Source: Olsenella uli (GTDB lineage: Bacteria; Actinomycetota; Coriobacteriia; Coriobacteriales; Atopobiaceae). From it: 64,000 nt of DNA. The stretch lies in contig NZ_JACJKN010000011.1 of the NCBI RefSeq assembly GCF_016900775.1, positions 1-64,000 on the forward strand. Direction: 5' to 3'. Below the pieces are notes generated by a model that did not search any database, was not told where the DNA came from, and worked only from the letters and a program-made list of their open reading frames with translations. Made by a program: the position numbers and the translations under genes. Every line of letters starts with the position of its first letter. Positions within the stretch are counted from its first letter, which is position 1. This document shows, in pieces, positions 1 through 9,100 of this stretch.

Positions 1-1
1 C

Positions 2-2422
2 GCCCAGCCCGCCCAGGCGCTCACCAAGACCCAGACCGACATCCTCGGCGTCGTGCTCGCCGTCACGGCGATCGCGATGCTCGTCTCCATCGTCTCGCCC
101 AGCTCGGCGGTGGTGACGAGCGCCGTGCACGACTTTTTGGCCCTGTCCTTCGGGGCCGCGGCCGTGCTCGTGCCGGTGGCCCTGTTCGTCTTTGCCATGA
201 CCTTCTTCCTCGGCGACGAGGGGCCGGTCTCGGGACGCGTGGCCCTGGGGCTCGCCCTCATCGTGCTCGCCGTCATGGCCATGCTCTCGCTCAACCTCGC
301 CGAGGCGGCGGCGAGCCCGGGCATGGTCTTCGAGCCGGCCGTGGCCGAGCTCGCGGGCGGCTACGTGGGCGGCGCCATCGCCTACTGCCTGCTCTGCCTC
401 GTGGGGCAGGTGATCGGCGACGTGGTGCTCGCGGGCGTGGTGCTCGCGGGCGTGGTGGTGTGCGGCTTCTCCATCTCCGACGCCGTGGCCCGCGCGCGCG
501 AGCGGCTCGGCGGCCTCGCCGACGAGCACCACGCCCGCGTCGAGGCGCGCCGCGCCCAGGCCATCATCGACGCCGCCGCGGACGCCCCGGAGGCCCCGGG
601 TGCGGCCGGGACGCAGGCCTCGCTCTTCGACGAGACGGGCGAGCAGGCCACGACCTACATCGGGGACCGCAAGACGACGGTCCTCAAGCGCCGCGCGCGC
701 CTCCTCTCCGAGGACGAGCCGGCCGAGGCCCCGACCACGCTCCTCGAGCGCGGCGAGCGCCCGGCGGCGACGCTCTTCGCCTCCGACGCCGAGGGGGACG
801 GCGCGGGGAGCGTCCCCTCGTTCCTGCGCGGCGGCCGCTCCAAGGGCGAGAAGGGCGCGGCGGGCGAGAAGGCCCCGCGGCGCGCCCCGCGCGCCGAGCG
901 CGGCCAGGTCCCCGCCGCGCCCGAGAGCATCACCCGGCCCGGCGACGCCGACGAGTCCTACCAGCTGCCGCCCCTCTCCATCCTGCGCGCCAACCCCGAC
1001 GCGAGCGGCTCCTACGGCGACGACGAGGAGCTCTCCGCGACCGCGGCCAAGCTCCAGGCCACGCTCGAGGAGTTTGGCCTCACCTCGCGCGTGGAGGGCT
1101 GGATCGCCGGCCCCTCGGTCACCACGTTCAAGATCTCCATGGGCGAGGGCGAGCGCGTGAACAAGATCGTGAACCTCGAGGACGACATCGCCCTCTCGCT
1201 CGCGGCCAAGTCGGTCCGCATCTTCGCGCCCATCCCGGGCACCTCGCTCGTGGGCATCGAGATCCCCAACGACAAGCCCCAGCCGGTCTTCCTCTCCGAC
1301 GTGCTCCCCTACGCCAAGGGCGGCCCGCTCGACTGCGCCTTCGGCCGCGACTCCGAGGGTCGGCCCATCGTCGTTGACCTCGCGGGCCTGCCGCACCTGC
1401 TCGTGGCCGGCACCACGGGCTCGGGCAAGTCGGTCCTGCTCAACGCCATCATCATGTCCATGCTCATGCGCGCCACGCCCGAGCAGGTGCGCCTCATCAT
1501 GGTGGACCCCAAGCGCGTGGAGTTCACGGGCTACGCGGGCCTGCCGCACCTCTACGTGCCGGTGGTCACCGAGCCCCGCCAGGCGGCGAGCGCCCTGCAG
1601 TGGGGCGTGACCGAGATGGAGCGCCGCCTCAAGGTCTTCGAGCACTACAAGGTGCGCGACATCAAGACGTTCAACAAGAACGTCGACGGCGACAAGTACG
1701 CGGAGATGGAGAACCCGCCCAAGCACATGCCGTACTTCGTCATCGTGATTGACGAGCTCGCCGACCTCATGATGGTGGCCGGCAAGGACGTGGAGTCCTC
1801 CATCGTGCGCATCGCGCAGCTGGGCCGCGCGGCGGGCATCCACCTCATCGTGGCCACGCAGCGCCCCTCGGCAGACGTCGTCACCGGCCTCATCCGCGCC
1901 AACATCGACAACCGCGTGGCGCTCTCCGTCGACAACTCCATCAACTCGCGCATCATCCTCGACCAGAAGGGCGCCGAGCAGCTGCTCGGCAAGGGCGACA
2001 TGCTCGTCAAGCTCCGCGGGCGCAAGCCGCGGCGCGCCCAGGGCTGCTGGGTCTCGGACGAGGAGATCGAGCAGACCGTCAAGTTCGTGCGCGAGCAGGT
2101 CACGGCCGACTACCACGAGGACATCCTGACCGCCGTGGTGCCCAACGCCCCCGGCGCCGCCGAGCCCGGCGCGCCCAAGGACGACGACCCCCTCATCTGG
2201 GAGGCCGCGCGCATAGTTGTGGACTCTCAGCTCGGCTCCACCTCCGGCCTCCAGCGCGCCCTCTCGGTGGGGTACGCTAGGGCGGGCAGGATCATGGACA
2301 TGCTGGAGGCGAAGGGCGTCGTGGGCCCCGCCAACGGCTCCAAGCCCCGCGAGGTCCTTCTCGACAAGGAGGGCCTCGAGGAGCTGAAGGTCGCGGATGC
2401 CGCGTACGAGGGGGTGGAGTAG
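2..2422 (+). CDS. ftsK: DNA translocase FtsK/SpoIIIE (5' truncated)
   Basis: This is a hexameric ATP-driven DNA pump that acts at the division septum to clear and segregate chromosomes. The reading frame is open from base 2, so the start lies upstream of the window; the GTG at 53 is internal. In order, the visible protein has several hydrophobic N-terminal segments, a low-complexity Ala/Glu/Arg linker, an alpha-beta motor with Walker A GTTGSGKS near residue 455 (counted from the GTG at 53), Walker B VIVIDELADLMM, and the QRPSADVVTGLIRANI region. It ends in a winged-helix gamma domain (GSTSGLQRALSVGYARAGRI) that reads polar DNA motifs. It is immediately followed by the RodZ-like gene, one base after the stop. 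Only the extent of the missing N-terminus is uncertain. Confidence 0.97.
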   Translation, partial: AQPAQALTKTQTDILGVVLAVTAIAMLVSIVSPSSAVVTSAVHDFLALSFGAAAVLVPVALFVFAMTFFLGDEGPVSGRVALGLALIVLAVMAMLSLNLAEAAASPGMVFEPAVAELAGGYVGGAIAYCLLCLVGQVIGDVVLAGVVLAGVVVCGFSISDAVARARERLGGLADEHHARVEARRAQAIIDAAADAPEAPGAAGTQASLFDETGEQATTYIGDRKTTVLKRRARLLSEDEPAEAPTTLLERGERPAATLFASDAEGDGAGSVPSFLRGGRSKGEKGAAGEKAPRRAPRAERGQVPAAPESITRPGDADESYQLPPLSILRANPDASGSYGDDEELSATAAKLQATLEEFGLTSRVEGWIAGPSVTTFKISMGEGERVNKIVNLEDDIALSLAAKSVRIFAPIPGTSLVGIEIPNDKPQPVFLSDVLPYAKGGPLDCAFGRDSEGRPIVVDLAGLPHLLVAGTTGSGKSVLLNAIIMSMLMRATPEQVRLIMVDPKRVEFTGYAGLPHLYVPVVTEPRQAASALQWGVTEMERRLKVFEHYKVRDIKTFNKNVDGDKYAEMENPPKHMPYFVIVIDELADLMMVAGKDVESSIVRIAQLGRAAGIHLIVATQRPSADVVTGLIRANIDNRVALSVDNSINSRIILDQKGAEQLLGKGDMLVKLRGRKPRRAQGCWVSDEEIEQTVKFVREQVTADYHEDILTAVVPNAPGAAEPGAPKDDDPLIWEAARIVVDSQLGSTSGLQRALSVGYARAGRIMDMLEAKGVVGPANGSKPREVLLDKEGLEELKVADAAYEGVE

Positions 2423-2423
2423 C

Positions 2424-4067
2424 GTGTCTAGGCCTAGGTTCAGCGAGGCGCTCGTCACGAGGCGCCATGACCTCGGGCTCTCCCTCGAGCAGGCCTCCCG
2501 CATCCTGAGGCTGCGCCGGGACGTGCTCGTGGCCTTCGAGGAGGGCGACTACGACCACATGCCCCAGAGCGGCTACGCCCAGGGCATGCTCTCGAGCTAC
2601 GCCCGCTACCTCGGGCTCAACGCGCGCGAGATCGTGGACCTCTTCCAGGAGGAGTTCTACGAGCACCGCCACGGCAGCTCCTCGCACGAGCTGCGGAGAA
2701 GGACGCGCCAGAACCAGTCCGGCCGGGGCGTGTCCGGCTACGACGTGGTGAACGAGGCCGGCTCGCGCCCGAAGGCCTACGTCGAGTACCGGCCGCTGCT
2801 CCCCACCTCGGGCGGCCCCGCCGGCGACATGGGCAACTTCGCCACGACGGCGCCCGCGCGCCCGCGCTCCTCGGTGCCCCTGGCGGGGATTGGCACGCCC
2901 GCGCCCGGGACGCGCGCCGCATACGCAGCGCCCTCCTACGACGGGCGGGGGGCGGGGCAGGAGCACCGCCCCTACAACAGCGGCTCTGCGCGCGAGCGGA
3001 TGGAGGCCTCCGCCTCGCGCCGCCGCCCGGCGCGCTCCCGCCGCCGCGACGACGACCGCTCGGGTCGCCTGCTCGACGAGACGCAGCGCTCGCCGCGCGC
3101 CGTCCCCGACGTGCGCCTGGGCTCCGGCGAGCGCCTCTACCGGCGCGACGACGTGAGCACGCGGCACGTGTCCCCGAGCGAGTACACCGACGACATGCGC
3201 TATGACGACCACGCGAGCCCCTACGCCCCTGCCTCGACCATCTCGGGGCGCCGGTCCTCGCGCAACATCGCCCGCGTGGAGCGGCCGAACGTCCGCCGCC
3301 GCCCGTCCTCGCCGCACCGCCCCTCGGCCCAGCAGGGCAGGGGAGGCCGCCGCCCGCCCGCGCGCGGCGGCGCGCTCGGGTGGCTCCAGTGGTTCTTCTC
3401 GGACGGCCGCCGCGCGCTCCTCGCGATCGTCGTCGCCCTCACCGTCGTGCTCACGGCCATCCTCGTGCTCTCGGTGAGCTCGTGCGTGAGCGCGCCGGCC
3501 CGCTCCGTCGGCCAGACCGTCGCTGTGAACAGCGCCGGCCAGGACGAGCCGGCCTCCGGCGGGCAGGCCGGCGCCGCGGACGACGAGCCGGCGGACGACC
3601 AGGATGCCCAGGACGACCAGGCCGGCGCCGCGGCGACGGGCGACGCGGACGCCGACGCGGGCGGTGCCGCGGACGACGCCTCGGACGAGCCCGCCGACGC
3701 CGAGCCCAAGGAGACCGTGGTCGAGGTGTCCGTGGCGAGCGGCGAGTACACGTGGCTCGAGATCGTGTGCGACGGCGAGAGCGTCGTCGCCGACGACCTC
3801 ACGGGCCCGTGGTCCCAGACCTTCACCGTCTACGACTCGATCTCCATCCAGGCTGGCAACCGCTCCGCCGTGAGCGTGACCGAGAACGGCGAGAAGGTCG
3901 AGTTCAACAAGACGGCGAGCGGCCTTGGGAGCGTGACCATCAAGGGCACCCCGCGCCAGGAGCCCGCGGACGCGGACGCCGACGCCGCGGACGGGACCGG
4001 CGCCGGCTCCGACGAGCCGGCCGCGGACGGCGCCGACGCGCCCGCCGACGCCGCGGCGGGGGAGTAG
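2424..4067 (+). CDS. RodZ-like HTH membrane protein (HTH_25 / DUF4115)
   Basis: The product is a cytoplasmic helix-turn-helix domain anchored by one membrane helix, the architecture of RodZ, which links MreB-type shape machinery to the envelope. I chose GTG 2424 because GAGGGGGTGGAG lies just upstream at the ftsK stop; the longer frame from 2397 would overlap ftsK and lacks a ribosome site. The Xre-like HTH spans residues about 8-70 (LGLSLEQASRILRLRRDVLVAFEEGDYDHMP is its core region, cited only by ends). A long Arg/Pro/Ser-rich linker follows, then a membrane helix near residues 325-345 (LLAIVVALTVVLTAILVL), then an acidic Ala/Asp-rich stretch and a DUF4115-like beta domain. The exact partner is unknown. 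It probably shares a transcript with ftsK. Confidence 0.8.
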   Translation: MSRPRFSEALVTRRHDLGLSLEQASRILRLRRDVLVAFEEGDYDHMPQSGYAQGMLSSYARYLGLNAREIVDLFQEEFYEHRHGSSSHELRRRTRQNQSGRGVSGYDVVNEAGSRPKAYVEYRPLLPTSGGPAGDMGNFATTAPARPRSSVPLAGIGTPAPGTRAAYAAPSYDGRGAGQEHRPYNSGSARERMEASASRRRPARSRRRDDDRSGRLLDETQRSPRAVPDVRLGSGERLYRRDDVSTRHVSPSEYTDDMRYDDHASPYAPASTISGRRSSRNIARVERPNVRRRPSSPHRPSAQQGRGGRRPPARGGALGWLQWFFSDGRRALLAIVVALTVVLTAILVLSVSSCVSAPARSVGQTVAVNSAGQDEPASGGQAGAADDEPADDQDAQDDQAGAAATGDADADAGGAADDASDEPADAEPKETVVEVSVASGEYTWLEIVCDGESVVADDLTGPWSQTFTVYDSISIQAGNRSAVSVTENGEKVEFNKTASGLGSVTIKGTPRQEPADADADAADGTGAGSDEPAADGADAPADAAAGE

Positions 4068-4080
4068 CCGAAGGAAAGCC

Positions 4081-4095
4081 CCCGGCTCCGCCGGG
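4081..4095 (+). terminator. Short GC hairpin between rodZ-like gene and yajQ
   Basis: CCCGGC-TCC-GCCGGG forms a perfect six-base-pair stem with a three-base loop 13 bases after the stop codon. There is no T tract, and the yajQ ribosome site (AGGAAGGAG) begins right after it. It is therefore at best a weak or factor-dependent terminator or a processing hairpin. Confidence 0.35.
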
Positions 4096-4113
4096 CTAGG
4101 AAGGAGATGTGGC

Positions 4114-4611
4114 ATGGCCAAGGAATCGAGCTTCGACGTCGTCTCGACCGTCGACATGCAGGAGGTCGACAACGCCTGCCAGCAGGCCGCGCGCGAGCTT
4201 TCGCAGCGCTACGACCTCAAGGGCACGGGCGCCACGCTCGAGCTCTCCAAGAAGGAGGGGGTCCTCAAGATCTCCGCGCCGTCCGAGTTCGTGGCGTCCC
4301 AGGTGCGCGACATCCTGGGCACCAAGCTCGTGAAGCGCGGCGTGGACCTCGCCGCCGTGCGCTGGTCCGACCCCGAGGCCGCCTCGGGGATGAGCGTGCG
4401 CCAGACGGGCGCCGTGATCCAGGGGATCGACGCCGACACCGCCAAGAAGATCGCCAAGGACATCCGCGACCTCAAGCTCAAGGCCAAGGCCACCGTCGAG
4501 GGCGACAAGCTCCGCGTGAGCTCGGCCTCCAGAGACGTGCTGCAGTCCGTGATCGCCGAGCTCCGCAAGCGCGACTACGGCCAGCCGCTCCAGTTCGTCA
4601 ACTACCGCTAG
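4114..4611 (+). CDS. yajQ: YajQ family nucleotide-binding protein (UPF0234)
   Basis: This is a 165-residue protein of the YajQ family; some members bind cyclic di-GMP or nucleic acid. The start is ATG 4114 with AGGAAGGAG nine bases upstream. Family hallmarks are the N-terminal SSFDVVSTVDMQEVDNA, the YDLKG motif near residue 32, and the C-terminal pattern ending in GQPLQFVNYR. The length matches the usual 160-165 residues. It lies 12 bases before rimO and is probably co-transcribed with it. The physiological ligand cannot be read from sequence. Confidence 0.95.
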   Translation: MAKESSFDVVSTVDMQEVDNACQQAARELSQRYDLKGTGATLELSKKEGVLKISAPSEFVASQVRDILGTKLVKRGVDLAAVRWSDPEAASGMSVRQTGAVIQGIDADTAKKIAKDIRDLKLKAKATVEGDKLRVSSASRDVLQSVIAELRKRDYGQPLQFVNYR

Positions 4612-4623
4612 CGAGGGGGTCAC

Positions 4624-5946
4624 GTGCGCTTTCTCATCGTCACGCTCGGCTGCGCCAAGAACGAGGTCGACTCCGACCGCATGCGCGCCCTGCTGCTCGC
4701 CGACGGCTTCGAGGAGACGCCCGAGGCGGGCGAGGCCGACGTCGCCATCGTCAACACGTGCTCGTTTCTCGCCTCGGCGACGGAGGAGTCCGTCGAGGCC
4801 ACGCTCGAGCTCGCCGAGGAGCGCTCCGAGGGGGTCCGCTCCTGCCCGATCGTGATGTGCGGCTGCGTGCCCTCGCGCTACGGCGACGCCCTCGCCGCGG
4901 AGCTCCCCGAGGTCGCGGCCTTCGTGCGCGCCGAGGACGAGGACGGCATCGCGGGCGTGGTCCGCGGGGTGCTCGGCCTGCCCGTCTCGGGCGCGGCCGC
5001 CCCGCCCGAGACGCTGCGCACCGTCGAGGGCACGAGCTCCTTCGTCAAGATCTCCGAGGGGTGCGACCGCTTCTGCACCTTCTGCGCGATTCCCTACATC
5101 CGCGGGCGCTACCACTCCCGCCCGGCCGACGAGATCGTCTCCGAGGTCCGCGCGCTCATGGAGGGCGGCGTGCGCGAGGTCGTGCTCATCGGCCAGGACA
5201 CGGGCGTCTGGGGCTCGGACCTCGCCGAGGGGGACACCCTCGCCGCGCTCCTGCGCGAGGTGGCCGAGGCCGTGCGGCCCTACGGCGGCTGGGTGCGCGT
5301 GCTCTACCTCCAGCCCGAGGGCATGACCGACGAGCTCATCGCCACCATCCGCGACGTGCCCGAGGTGCTGCCCTACATCGACATCCCCATCCAGCACTGC
5401 TCGTCCCGCGTGCTGCGCGCCATGGGGCGGCCCGGCTCGCCCGACGAGCTGCGTGCGCTCTTCTCGCGGCTGCGCGCGGAGATCCCCGGCATGGTGCTGC
5501 GCAGCACGGGCATGGCGGGCTTTCCCGGCGAGACGGACGAGGAGGCCGACGAGCTCTACGACTTCATCGCCGAGCAGGAGTTCGACTACTGCTCCGTCTT
5601 CGCGTACTCGCCCGAGGAGGGCACGCGCGCCGCGACGATGCCGGACCAGGTGGACGAGGGCATAAAGCTCGAGCGCACGCAGCGCCTGATCGACCTCACC
5701 GAGCAGCTCGGCTTCGCGGCCACCGCCTCCCACGTGGGCGAGCGCGTCCGCGTGATCGTGGACGGCGTCGAGGAGTCAGATGACGGCCCCGAGCTCATCG
5801 GCCACGCCTGGTTCCAGGCGCCGGACTCCGACGGGGCCGTGCACATCGCCTGCGGCGAGGCCGCGGTCGGCGACATCGTGACCGTGGACCTCGTGGACTC
5901 GTTCTGCTACGAGCTCGTGGGCGAGCTCGTCGGGGAGGAGGGCTAG
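4624..5946 (+). CDS. rimO: Ribosomal protein S12 methylthiotransferase RimO
   Basis: This radical-SAM methylthiotransferase adds a methylthio group to an aspartate of ribosomal protein S12. The start is GTG 4624 after GAGGGGG. The N-terminal UPF0004 domain carries the three cysteines of the auxiliary cluster (LGCAKNEVDSD, NTCSF, CGCVPS). The radical-SAM motif C147-x3-C151-x2-C154 (CDRFCTFC) follows, and a TRAM domain ends the protein. LGCAKNEVDS and the 440-residue length favour RimO over MiaB, and a separate MiaB is present at 12.3 kb. The stop lies three bases before pgsA, so this is one operon. Confidence 0.96.
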   Translation: MRFLIVTLGCAKNEVDSDRMRALLLADGFEETPEAGEADVAIVNTCSFLASATEESVEATLELAEERSEGVRSCPIVMCGCVPSRYGDALAAELPEVAAFVRAEDEDGIAGVVRGVLGLPVSGAAAPPETLRTVEGTSSFVKISEGCDRFCTFCAIPYIRGRYHSRPADEIVSEVRALMEGGVREVVLIGQDTGVWGSDLAEGDTLAALLREVAEAVRPYGGWVRVLYLQPEGMTDELIATIRDVPEVLPYIDIPIQHCSSRVLRAMGRPGSPDELRALFSRLRAEIPGMVLRSTGMAGFPGETDEEADELYDFIAEQEFDYCSVFAYSPEEGTRAATMPDQVDEGIKLERTQRLIDLTEQLGFAATASHVGERVRVIVDGVEESDDGPELIGHAWFQAPDSDGAVHIACGEAAVGDIVTVDLVDSFCYELVGELVGEEG

Positions 5947-5949
5947 CGC

Positions 5950-6549
5950 ATGGCCGGCGAGAAGGGCATCTGGACGCCCGCGAACGTGGTGACGTGCGTG
6001 AGGATCGCGCTCATCCCCGTCTTCATGGTGGTGGCCGCGGCCGCCGAGATCCGCGGCGAGGCGCCGCTTGCCGTGGCGGCGTTTGTCATCTACGCCACGC
6101 TCTCGCTCACGGACAAGGTTGACGGCCACCTCGCCCGCTCCCGCAACGAGATCACCGACTTCGGCAAGTTCCTCGACCCCATAGCCGACAAGCTACTCGT
6201 CTTCTCCGCGCTCCTGCTCCTGCTCGAGCAGGGCTGGGTGAGCGTGTGGGCCGTCTTCGTCATCCTGCTGCGCGAGTTCCTCGTGAGCGCGCTGCGCATG
6301 GTTGCCGCCTCGAGCGGCGAGGTCATCGCCGCCGACTCCCTCGGCAAGGCCAAGACCGCCGTCACGATGGTGGCGCTGTGCGGCTTCTACCTGGCATTCG
6401 CGCTGCTCTCCCTCGGCGCGCTCGACCTCGGCGCGACGGTGCTGCTCGTCGCGCGCGCCCTGTTCGCCGCCGCCGTCGTGCTCACCGTGGTCTCGGGCGC
6501 CCAGTACTTCTGGGGCGCGCGCCACGTGGTCTTCGGGAGGGGCGCGTGA
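5950..6549 (+). CDS. pgsA: CDP-diacylglycerol--glycerol-3-phosphate 3-phosphatidyltransferase
   Basis: The enzyme makes phosphatidylglycerolphosphate, the committed step to phosphatidylglycerol and cardiolipin, in the membrane. The protein is 199 residues with about five membrane helices. The CDP-alcohol phosphatidyltransferase signature reads DKVDGHLARSRNEITDFGKFLDPIADK (only its ends are diagnostic: DxxDGxxAR and GxxxDxxxD). It starts three bases after rimO and ends in a GTGA overlap with the cinA-type gene. A second CDP-alcohol phosphatidyltransferase lies at 27.6-28.3 kb. This one has the classic PgsA N-terminus TPANVVTCVRI. Confidence 0.93.
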   Translation: MAGEKGIWTPANVVTCVRIALIPVFMVVAAAAEIRGEAPLAVAAFVIYATLSLTDKVDGHLARSRNEITDFGKFLDPIADKLLVFSALLLLLEQGWVSVWAVFVILLREFLVSALRMVAASSGEVIAADSLGKAKTAVTMVALCGFYLAFALLSLGALDLGATVLLVARALFAAAVVLTVVSGAQYFWGARHVVFGRGA

Positions 6550-7076
6550 GCGGCGGGCGCGCCCCGGCGTGGGACGCCTGCGTGCGCGAGGCCGCCCGCG
6601 CGCTCGACGCCGCGCGCGCCGCGGGCCTCACCCTGGGCTGCGCTGAGAGCTGCACGGGCGGGCTCGTCGCCGGCGCGCTCACCGCGGTCGCCGGGTCGTC
6701 CGACGTCATGCGCGGCGGCGTGGTGAGCTACGCCATCGCCGTCAAGCGCGCAGTGCTCGGCGTGTCCGCGGAGGTGCTCGACGCGCCCGGCGTGGGGGCC
6801 GTCTCGGGGGAGTGCGCGACGCAGATGGCCGAGGGCGCCCGTCGCGTGCTCGGCTGCGACGTGGCCGTGTCGGTGACCGGGATCGCGGGACCGGGCGGCG
6901 CCGAGCCCGGAAAGCCGGTCGGCACCGTGTGGATGGGGCTTGCCACCCCGCGCGGGACGCGCGCCGAGCGCTTCTGCTTCTCGGGCGGCAGGGACGAGGT
7001 CAGGCGTGCCGCCGTCGCGGCCGCGCTCGCGCTCCTTCGTGAAGGCTCCGTGGAGGCCGCGGGCCCTGCGCAATAG
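6546..7076 (+). CDS. CinA C-terminal domain protein (NMN amidohydrolase PncC type)
   Basis: This 176-residue protein has only the CinA C-terminal domain, the type that deamidates nicotinamide mononucleotide in pyridine-nucleotide recycling. I chose GTG 6546, which overlaps the pgsA stop as GTGA; longer frames run through pgsA in another phase. Diagnostic stretches are LGCAESCTGGLVAG, GGVVSYAIAVKRAVLGV and VTGIAGPGGAEPGKPVGTVW. The pgsA-cinA-recA order is common in Gram-positive genomes. The N-terminal molybdopterin-binding domain of full-length CinA is absent, so competence-related functions should not be assumed. Confidence 0.92.
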   Translation: MSGGRAPAWDACVREAARALDAARAAGLTLGCAESCTGGLVAGALTAVAGSSDVMRGGVVSYAIAVKRAVLGVSAEVLDAPGVGAVSGECATQMAEGARRVLGCDVAVSVTGIAGPGGAEPGKPVGTVWMGLATPRGTRAERFCFSGGRDEVRRAAVAAALALLREGSVEAAGPAQ

Positions 7077-7109
7077 GCGCCCCGCTCCGTCGCGGCCGCG
7101 AGCGGCGCC
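7076..7109 (+). terminator. GC-rich stem-loop after cinA-type gene
   Basis: GGCGCC-(CC)-GCTC pairs with GAGCGGCGCC across a short GC loop, directly at the stop codon. No T run follows, so this is a terminator candidate of only moderate strength upstream of the separately promoted recA. Confidence 0.4.
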
Positions 7110-7145
7110 CCTGCCTCGGCCTTCCGGGCGCGCCCGGTGCTACCC

Positions 7146-7195
7146 GTCGGCCGTCCGTCAGCTCCCCGCGCGCCTCGTGTCGGCCGTGCGTCAGC
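7146..7195 (+). repeat. Direct repeat pair upstream of the recA promoter
   Basis: GTCGGCCGTCCGTCAGC at 7146-7162 recurs at 7179-7195 with one mismatch (GTCGGCCGTGCGTCAGC). The start-to-start spacing is 33 bases, about three helical turns, and the second copy ends 28 bases before the -35 box. This could be a protein-binding site on one face of the helix. No known binding motif is recognised. Confidence 0.5.
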
Positions 7196-7222
7196 GGGCA
7201 TCGCTACGATGGTGGCGCGGTG

Positions 7223-7251
7223 TTGACTTAGAACGGTTGTTCGGATACCAT
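7223..7251 (+). promoter_or_regulatory. recA promoter with internal SOS (LexA) box
   Basis: A -35 box TTGACT (7223-7228) and a -10 box TACCAT (7246-7251) are separated by 17 bases. Inside the spacer sits GAAC-GGTT-GTTC (7231-7242), a perfect GAAC-N4-GTTC SOS operator of the Gram-positive/actinobacterial type. LexA bound here would block RNA polymerase directly. The lexA gene is present at 16.7-17.3 kb and its own upstream region carries similar boxes. Confidence 0.9.
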
Positions 7252-7285
7252 CGACGGCGGTAGAACGAGCCTCAAGGGAGTGAGC

Positions 7286-8392
7286 ATGGCCAAGACGAAG
7301 GGCGTTGCCAAGGAGATCCACCCGAGGACCACCGGCGAGGAGCGCGAGAAGGTCCTCGAGTCCACGACGGCGGAGATAGAGAAGAAGTTCGGCAAGGGCG
7401 CGATCATGCGCTTCGGGGACGACGGGCCCAGCCTCGAGGTCGAGGCCATCCCCACGGGCTCGCTCGCGCTCGACGCGGCGCTCGGCATCGGCGGCGTCCC
7501 GCGCGGCCGCATCGTCGAGATCTACGGGCCCGAGTCGTCCGGCAAGACCACGCTCTCGCTCGAGATCCTCGCCGAGGCGCAGGCCATGGGCGGCGTCGTG
7601 GCGTTCATCGACGCCGAGCACGCCCTCGACCCGGGCTACGCCGCCCGCATCGGCGTGGACATCGACGAGGTCCTCATCTCCCAGCCCGACACCGGCGAGC
7701 AGGCGCTCGAGATCTGCGACATGCTCGTCCGCTCGGGCGCGATCGACGTCGTGGTCATCGACTCGGTGGCCGCCCTCACGCCGCGCGCCGAGATCGAGGG
7801 CGAGATCGGCGACTCCACGGTCGGCCTGCAGGCGCGCCTCATGAGCCAGGCGCTGCGCAAGCTCGCGGGCTCGCTCTCCAAGTCCAACACCACCTGCATC
7901 TTCATCAACCAGCTGCGCGAGAAGATCGGCGTCATGTTCGGCAACCCCGAGACCACGCCGGGCGGCCGCGCGCTCAAGTTCTTCTCGTCCGTGCGCATGG
8001 ACATCCGCCGCATCGACTCCATCAAGGTCAACGGCGAGGTCGTGGGCAACCGCGTCCGCGTGAAGGTCGTCAAGAACAAGGTGGCGCCCCCGTTCAAGCA
8101 GGCCGAGTTCGACATCATGTACGGCCAGGGCATCTCCAAGGAGGGCTCGATCCTCGACGAGGGTGTCAAGTACGGCGTCGTCACCAAGTCGGGCTCCTGG
8201 TTCACCTACGAGACTGAGCAGGGCTCGGAGCGCCTGGGGCAGGGCAGGGAGGCCGCGAAGGAGTTCCTCGCCTCCAACCCCGAGCTCAGGGACGAGATCG
8301 ACCACAAGGTGCGCGTTGCCTGCGGCCTCGAGCTCGGCGACGAGCGCGTCGGCGCCCCGGTCGAGCTCGTCGAGGGGGACGTCCTCTCGTGA
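7286..8392 (+). CDS. recA: Recombinase RecA
   Basis: RecA is the ATP-dependent strand-exchange protein of homologous recombination and the co-protease that triggers LexA self-cleavage. I chose ATG 7286 because AAGGGAG lies five bases upstream; an in-frame GTG at 7280 overlaps that ribosome site. The 368-residue protein has Walker A GPESSGKT at residues 81-88, the VVIDSVAAL Walker B segment, and the [20 protein letters not shown] loop-2 region (cited by ends). Its length is somewhat above the usual 345-355 because of an N-terminal extension of about 20 residues. It is preceded by an SOS-controlled promoter and overlaps recX as GTGA. Confidence 0.99.
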   Translation: MAKTKGVAKEIHPRTTGEEREKVLESTTAEIEKKFGKGAIMRFGDDGPSLEVEAIPTGSLALDAALGIGGVPRGRIVEIYGPESSGKTTLSLEILAEAQAMGGVVAFIDAEHALDPGYAARIGVDIDEVLISQPDTGEQALEICDMLVRSGAIDVVVIDSVAALTPRAEIEGEIGDSTVGLQARLMSQALRKLAGSLSKSNTTCIFINQLREKIGVMFGNPETTPGGRALKFFSSVRMDIRRIDSIKVNGEVVGNRVRVKVVKNKVAPPFKQAEFDIMYGQGISKEGSILDEGVKYGVVTKSGSWFTYETEQGSERLGQGREAAKEFLASNPELRDEIDHKVRVACGLELGDERVGAPVELVEGDVLS

Positions 8393-9042
8393 CGCCCACC
8401 CCGTCGCCCGCGCCTGACTGGGACGTCGCCCTCCCCGCGCGCGGCTCGCACCCCGGCGCGCCCGCACGCGTCGCCCTCGCCGACGGCTCCTCGCGCGCCG
8501 TGCCGGCGGCCGTGGGACGCCGCCTGCAGCGGATGCGCCGCGAGGGGAGGGCCCCTGCGGGCGGAGCCGCGCTCGACGGCGCCATCGACGAGCTGCTCGA
8601 GCAGTGCGCGCGCGAGCGGGTGGAGCAGCTCGTCTCGCGGCGGGACTACTCCGCCGACGAGCTCCGGGCGCGCCTCGCGCGCGACGGCTACCCGCAGGCC
8701 GTGGTCTCCTCGCGCGTCCGGCGCGCCTGCGAGGCGGGCGTCGTGGACGACGCGCGCTACGCCGCCTCCTTCGTCCGCTCCAAGGCGCTCGCCGGCTGGG
8801 GGAGGGCCAAGATCGAGCGCGCGCTCTCGGCGCGCGGGGTCTCCCTCGACGAGCTGGGCGACGCGGCGGACGAGCTCCTCTCGGACGACGAGGAGTACGG
8901 GCGCGCGCTCTCGCTCGCAGAGCGCCGCGTCCGCTCCGGGCGCTCCGAGCTCGGCTCGCTCGTGCGCTTCCTCTGCGGGCGGGGCTTCTCGCCGGGCGTG
9001 GCCTGGCGCGCTGCGCGCGCGGCGCTGGGCGACGACGAGTAG
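8389..9042 (+). CDS. recX: Regulatory protein RecX
   Basis: RecX binds RecA filaments and modulates their activity. GTG 8389 overlaps the recA stop (GTGA), so expression is translationally coupled to recA. The C-terminal two thirds shows the RecX tandem three-helix repeats: [18 protein letters not shown], then [21 protein letters not shown] and [11 protein letters not shown]. The first 65 residues or so are a Pro/Ala/Arg-rich extension not typical of short RecX proteins. The 217-residue length fits actinobacterial versions. It is last in the SOS transcript. Confidence 0.92.
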   Translation: MTPTPSPAPDWDVALPARGSHPGAPARVALADGSSRAVPAAVGRRLQRMRREGRAPAGGAALDGAIDELLEQCARERVEQLVSRRDYSADELRARLARDGYPQAVVSSRVRRACEAGVVDDARYAASFVRSKALAGWGRAKIERALSARGVSLDELGDAADELLSDDEEYGRALSLAERRVRSGRSELGSLVRFLCGRGFSPGVAWRAARAALGDDE

Positions 9043-9071
9043 CCCGCTCACCGTCCCTACCACGGCCTCAT

Positions 9072-9100
9072 TTGACATAACGTTACGCGGAACTTACGAT
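9072..9100 (+). promoter_or_regulatory. Strong sigma-A type promoter for rny
   Basis: A perfect -35 TTGACA (9072-9077) and a -10 TACGAT (9095-9100) are separated by exactly 17 bases. Transcription would begin near 9107, leaving an untranslated leader of roughly 185 bases before rny (9293). The leader holds no recognisable riboswitch or terminator, but its length is notable for a genome with otherwise tight spacing. Confidence 0.8.

Noticed and set aside
2292-4172. Long antisense frame opposite the RodZ-like gene, and similar long frames opposite rimO (4096-5733) and the permeases (18955-21171)
   Set aside because: Composition is the mirror of GC-rich codons (runs of Arg, Ala, Gly, His, Asp), with no ribosome site and no recognisable domain; the opposite strand carries well-supported genes.
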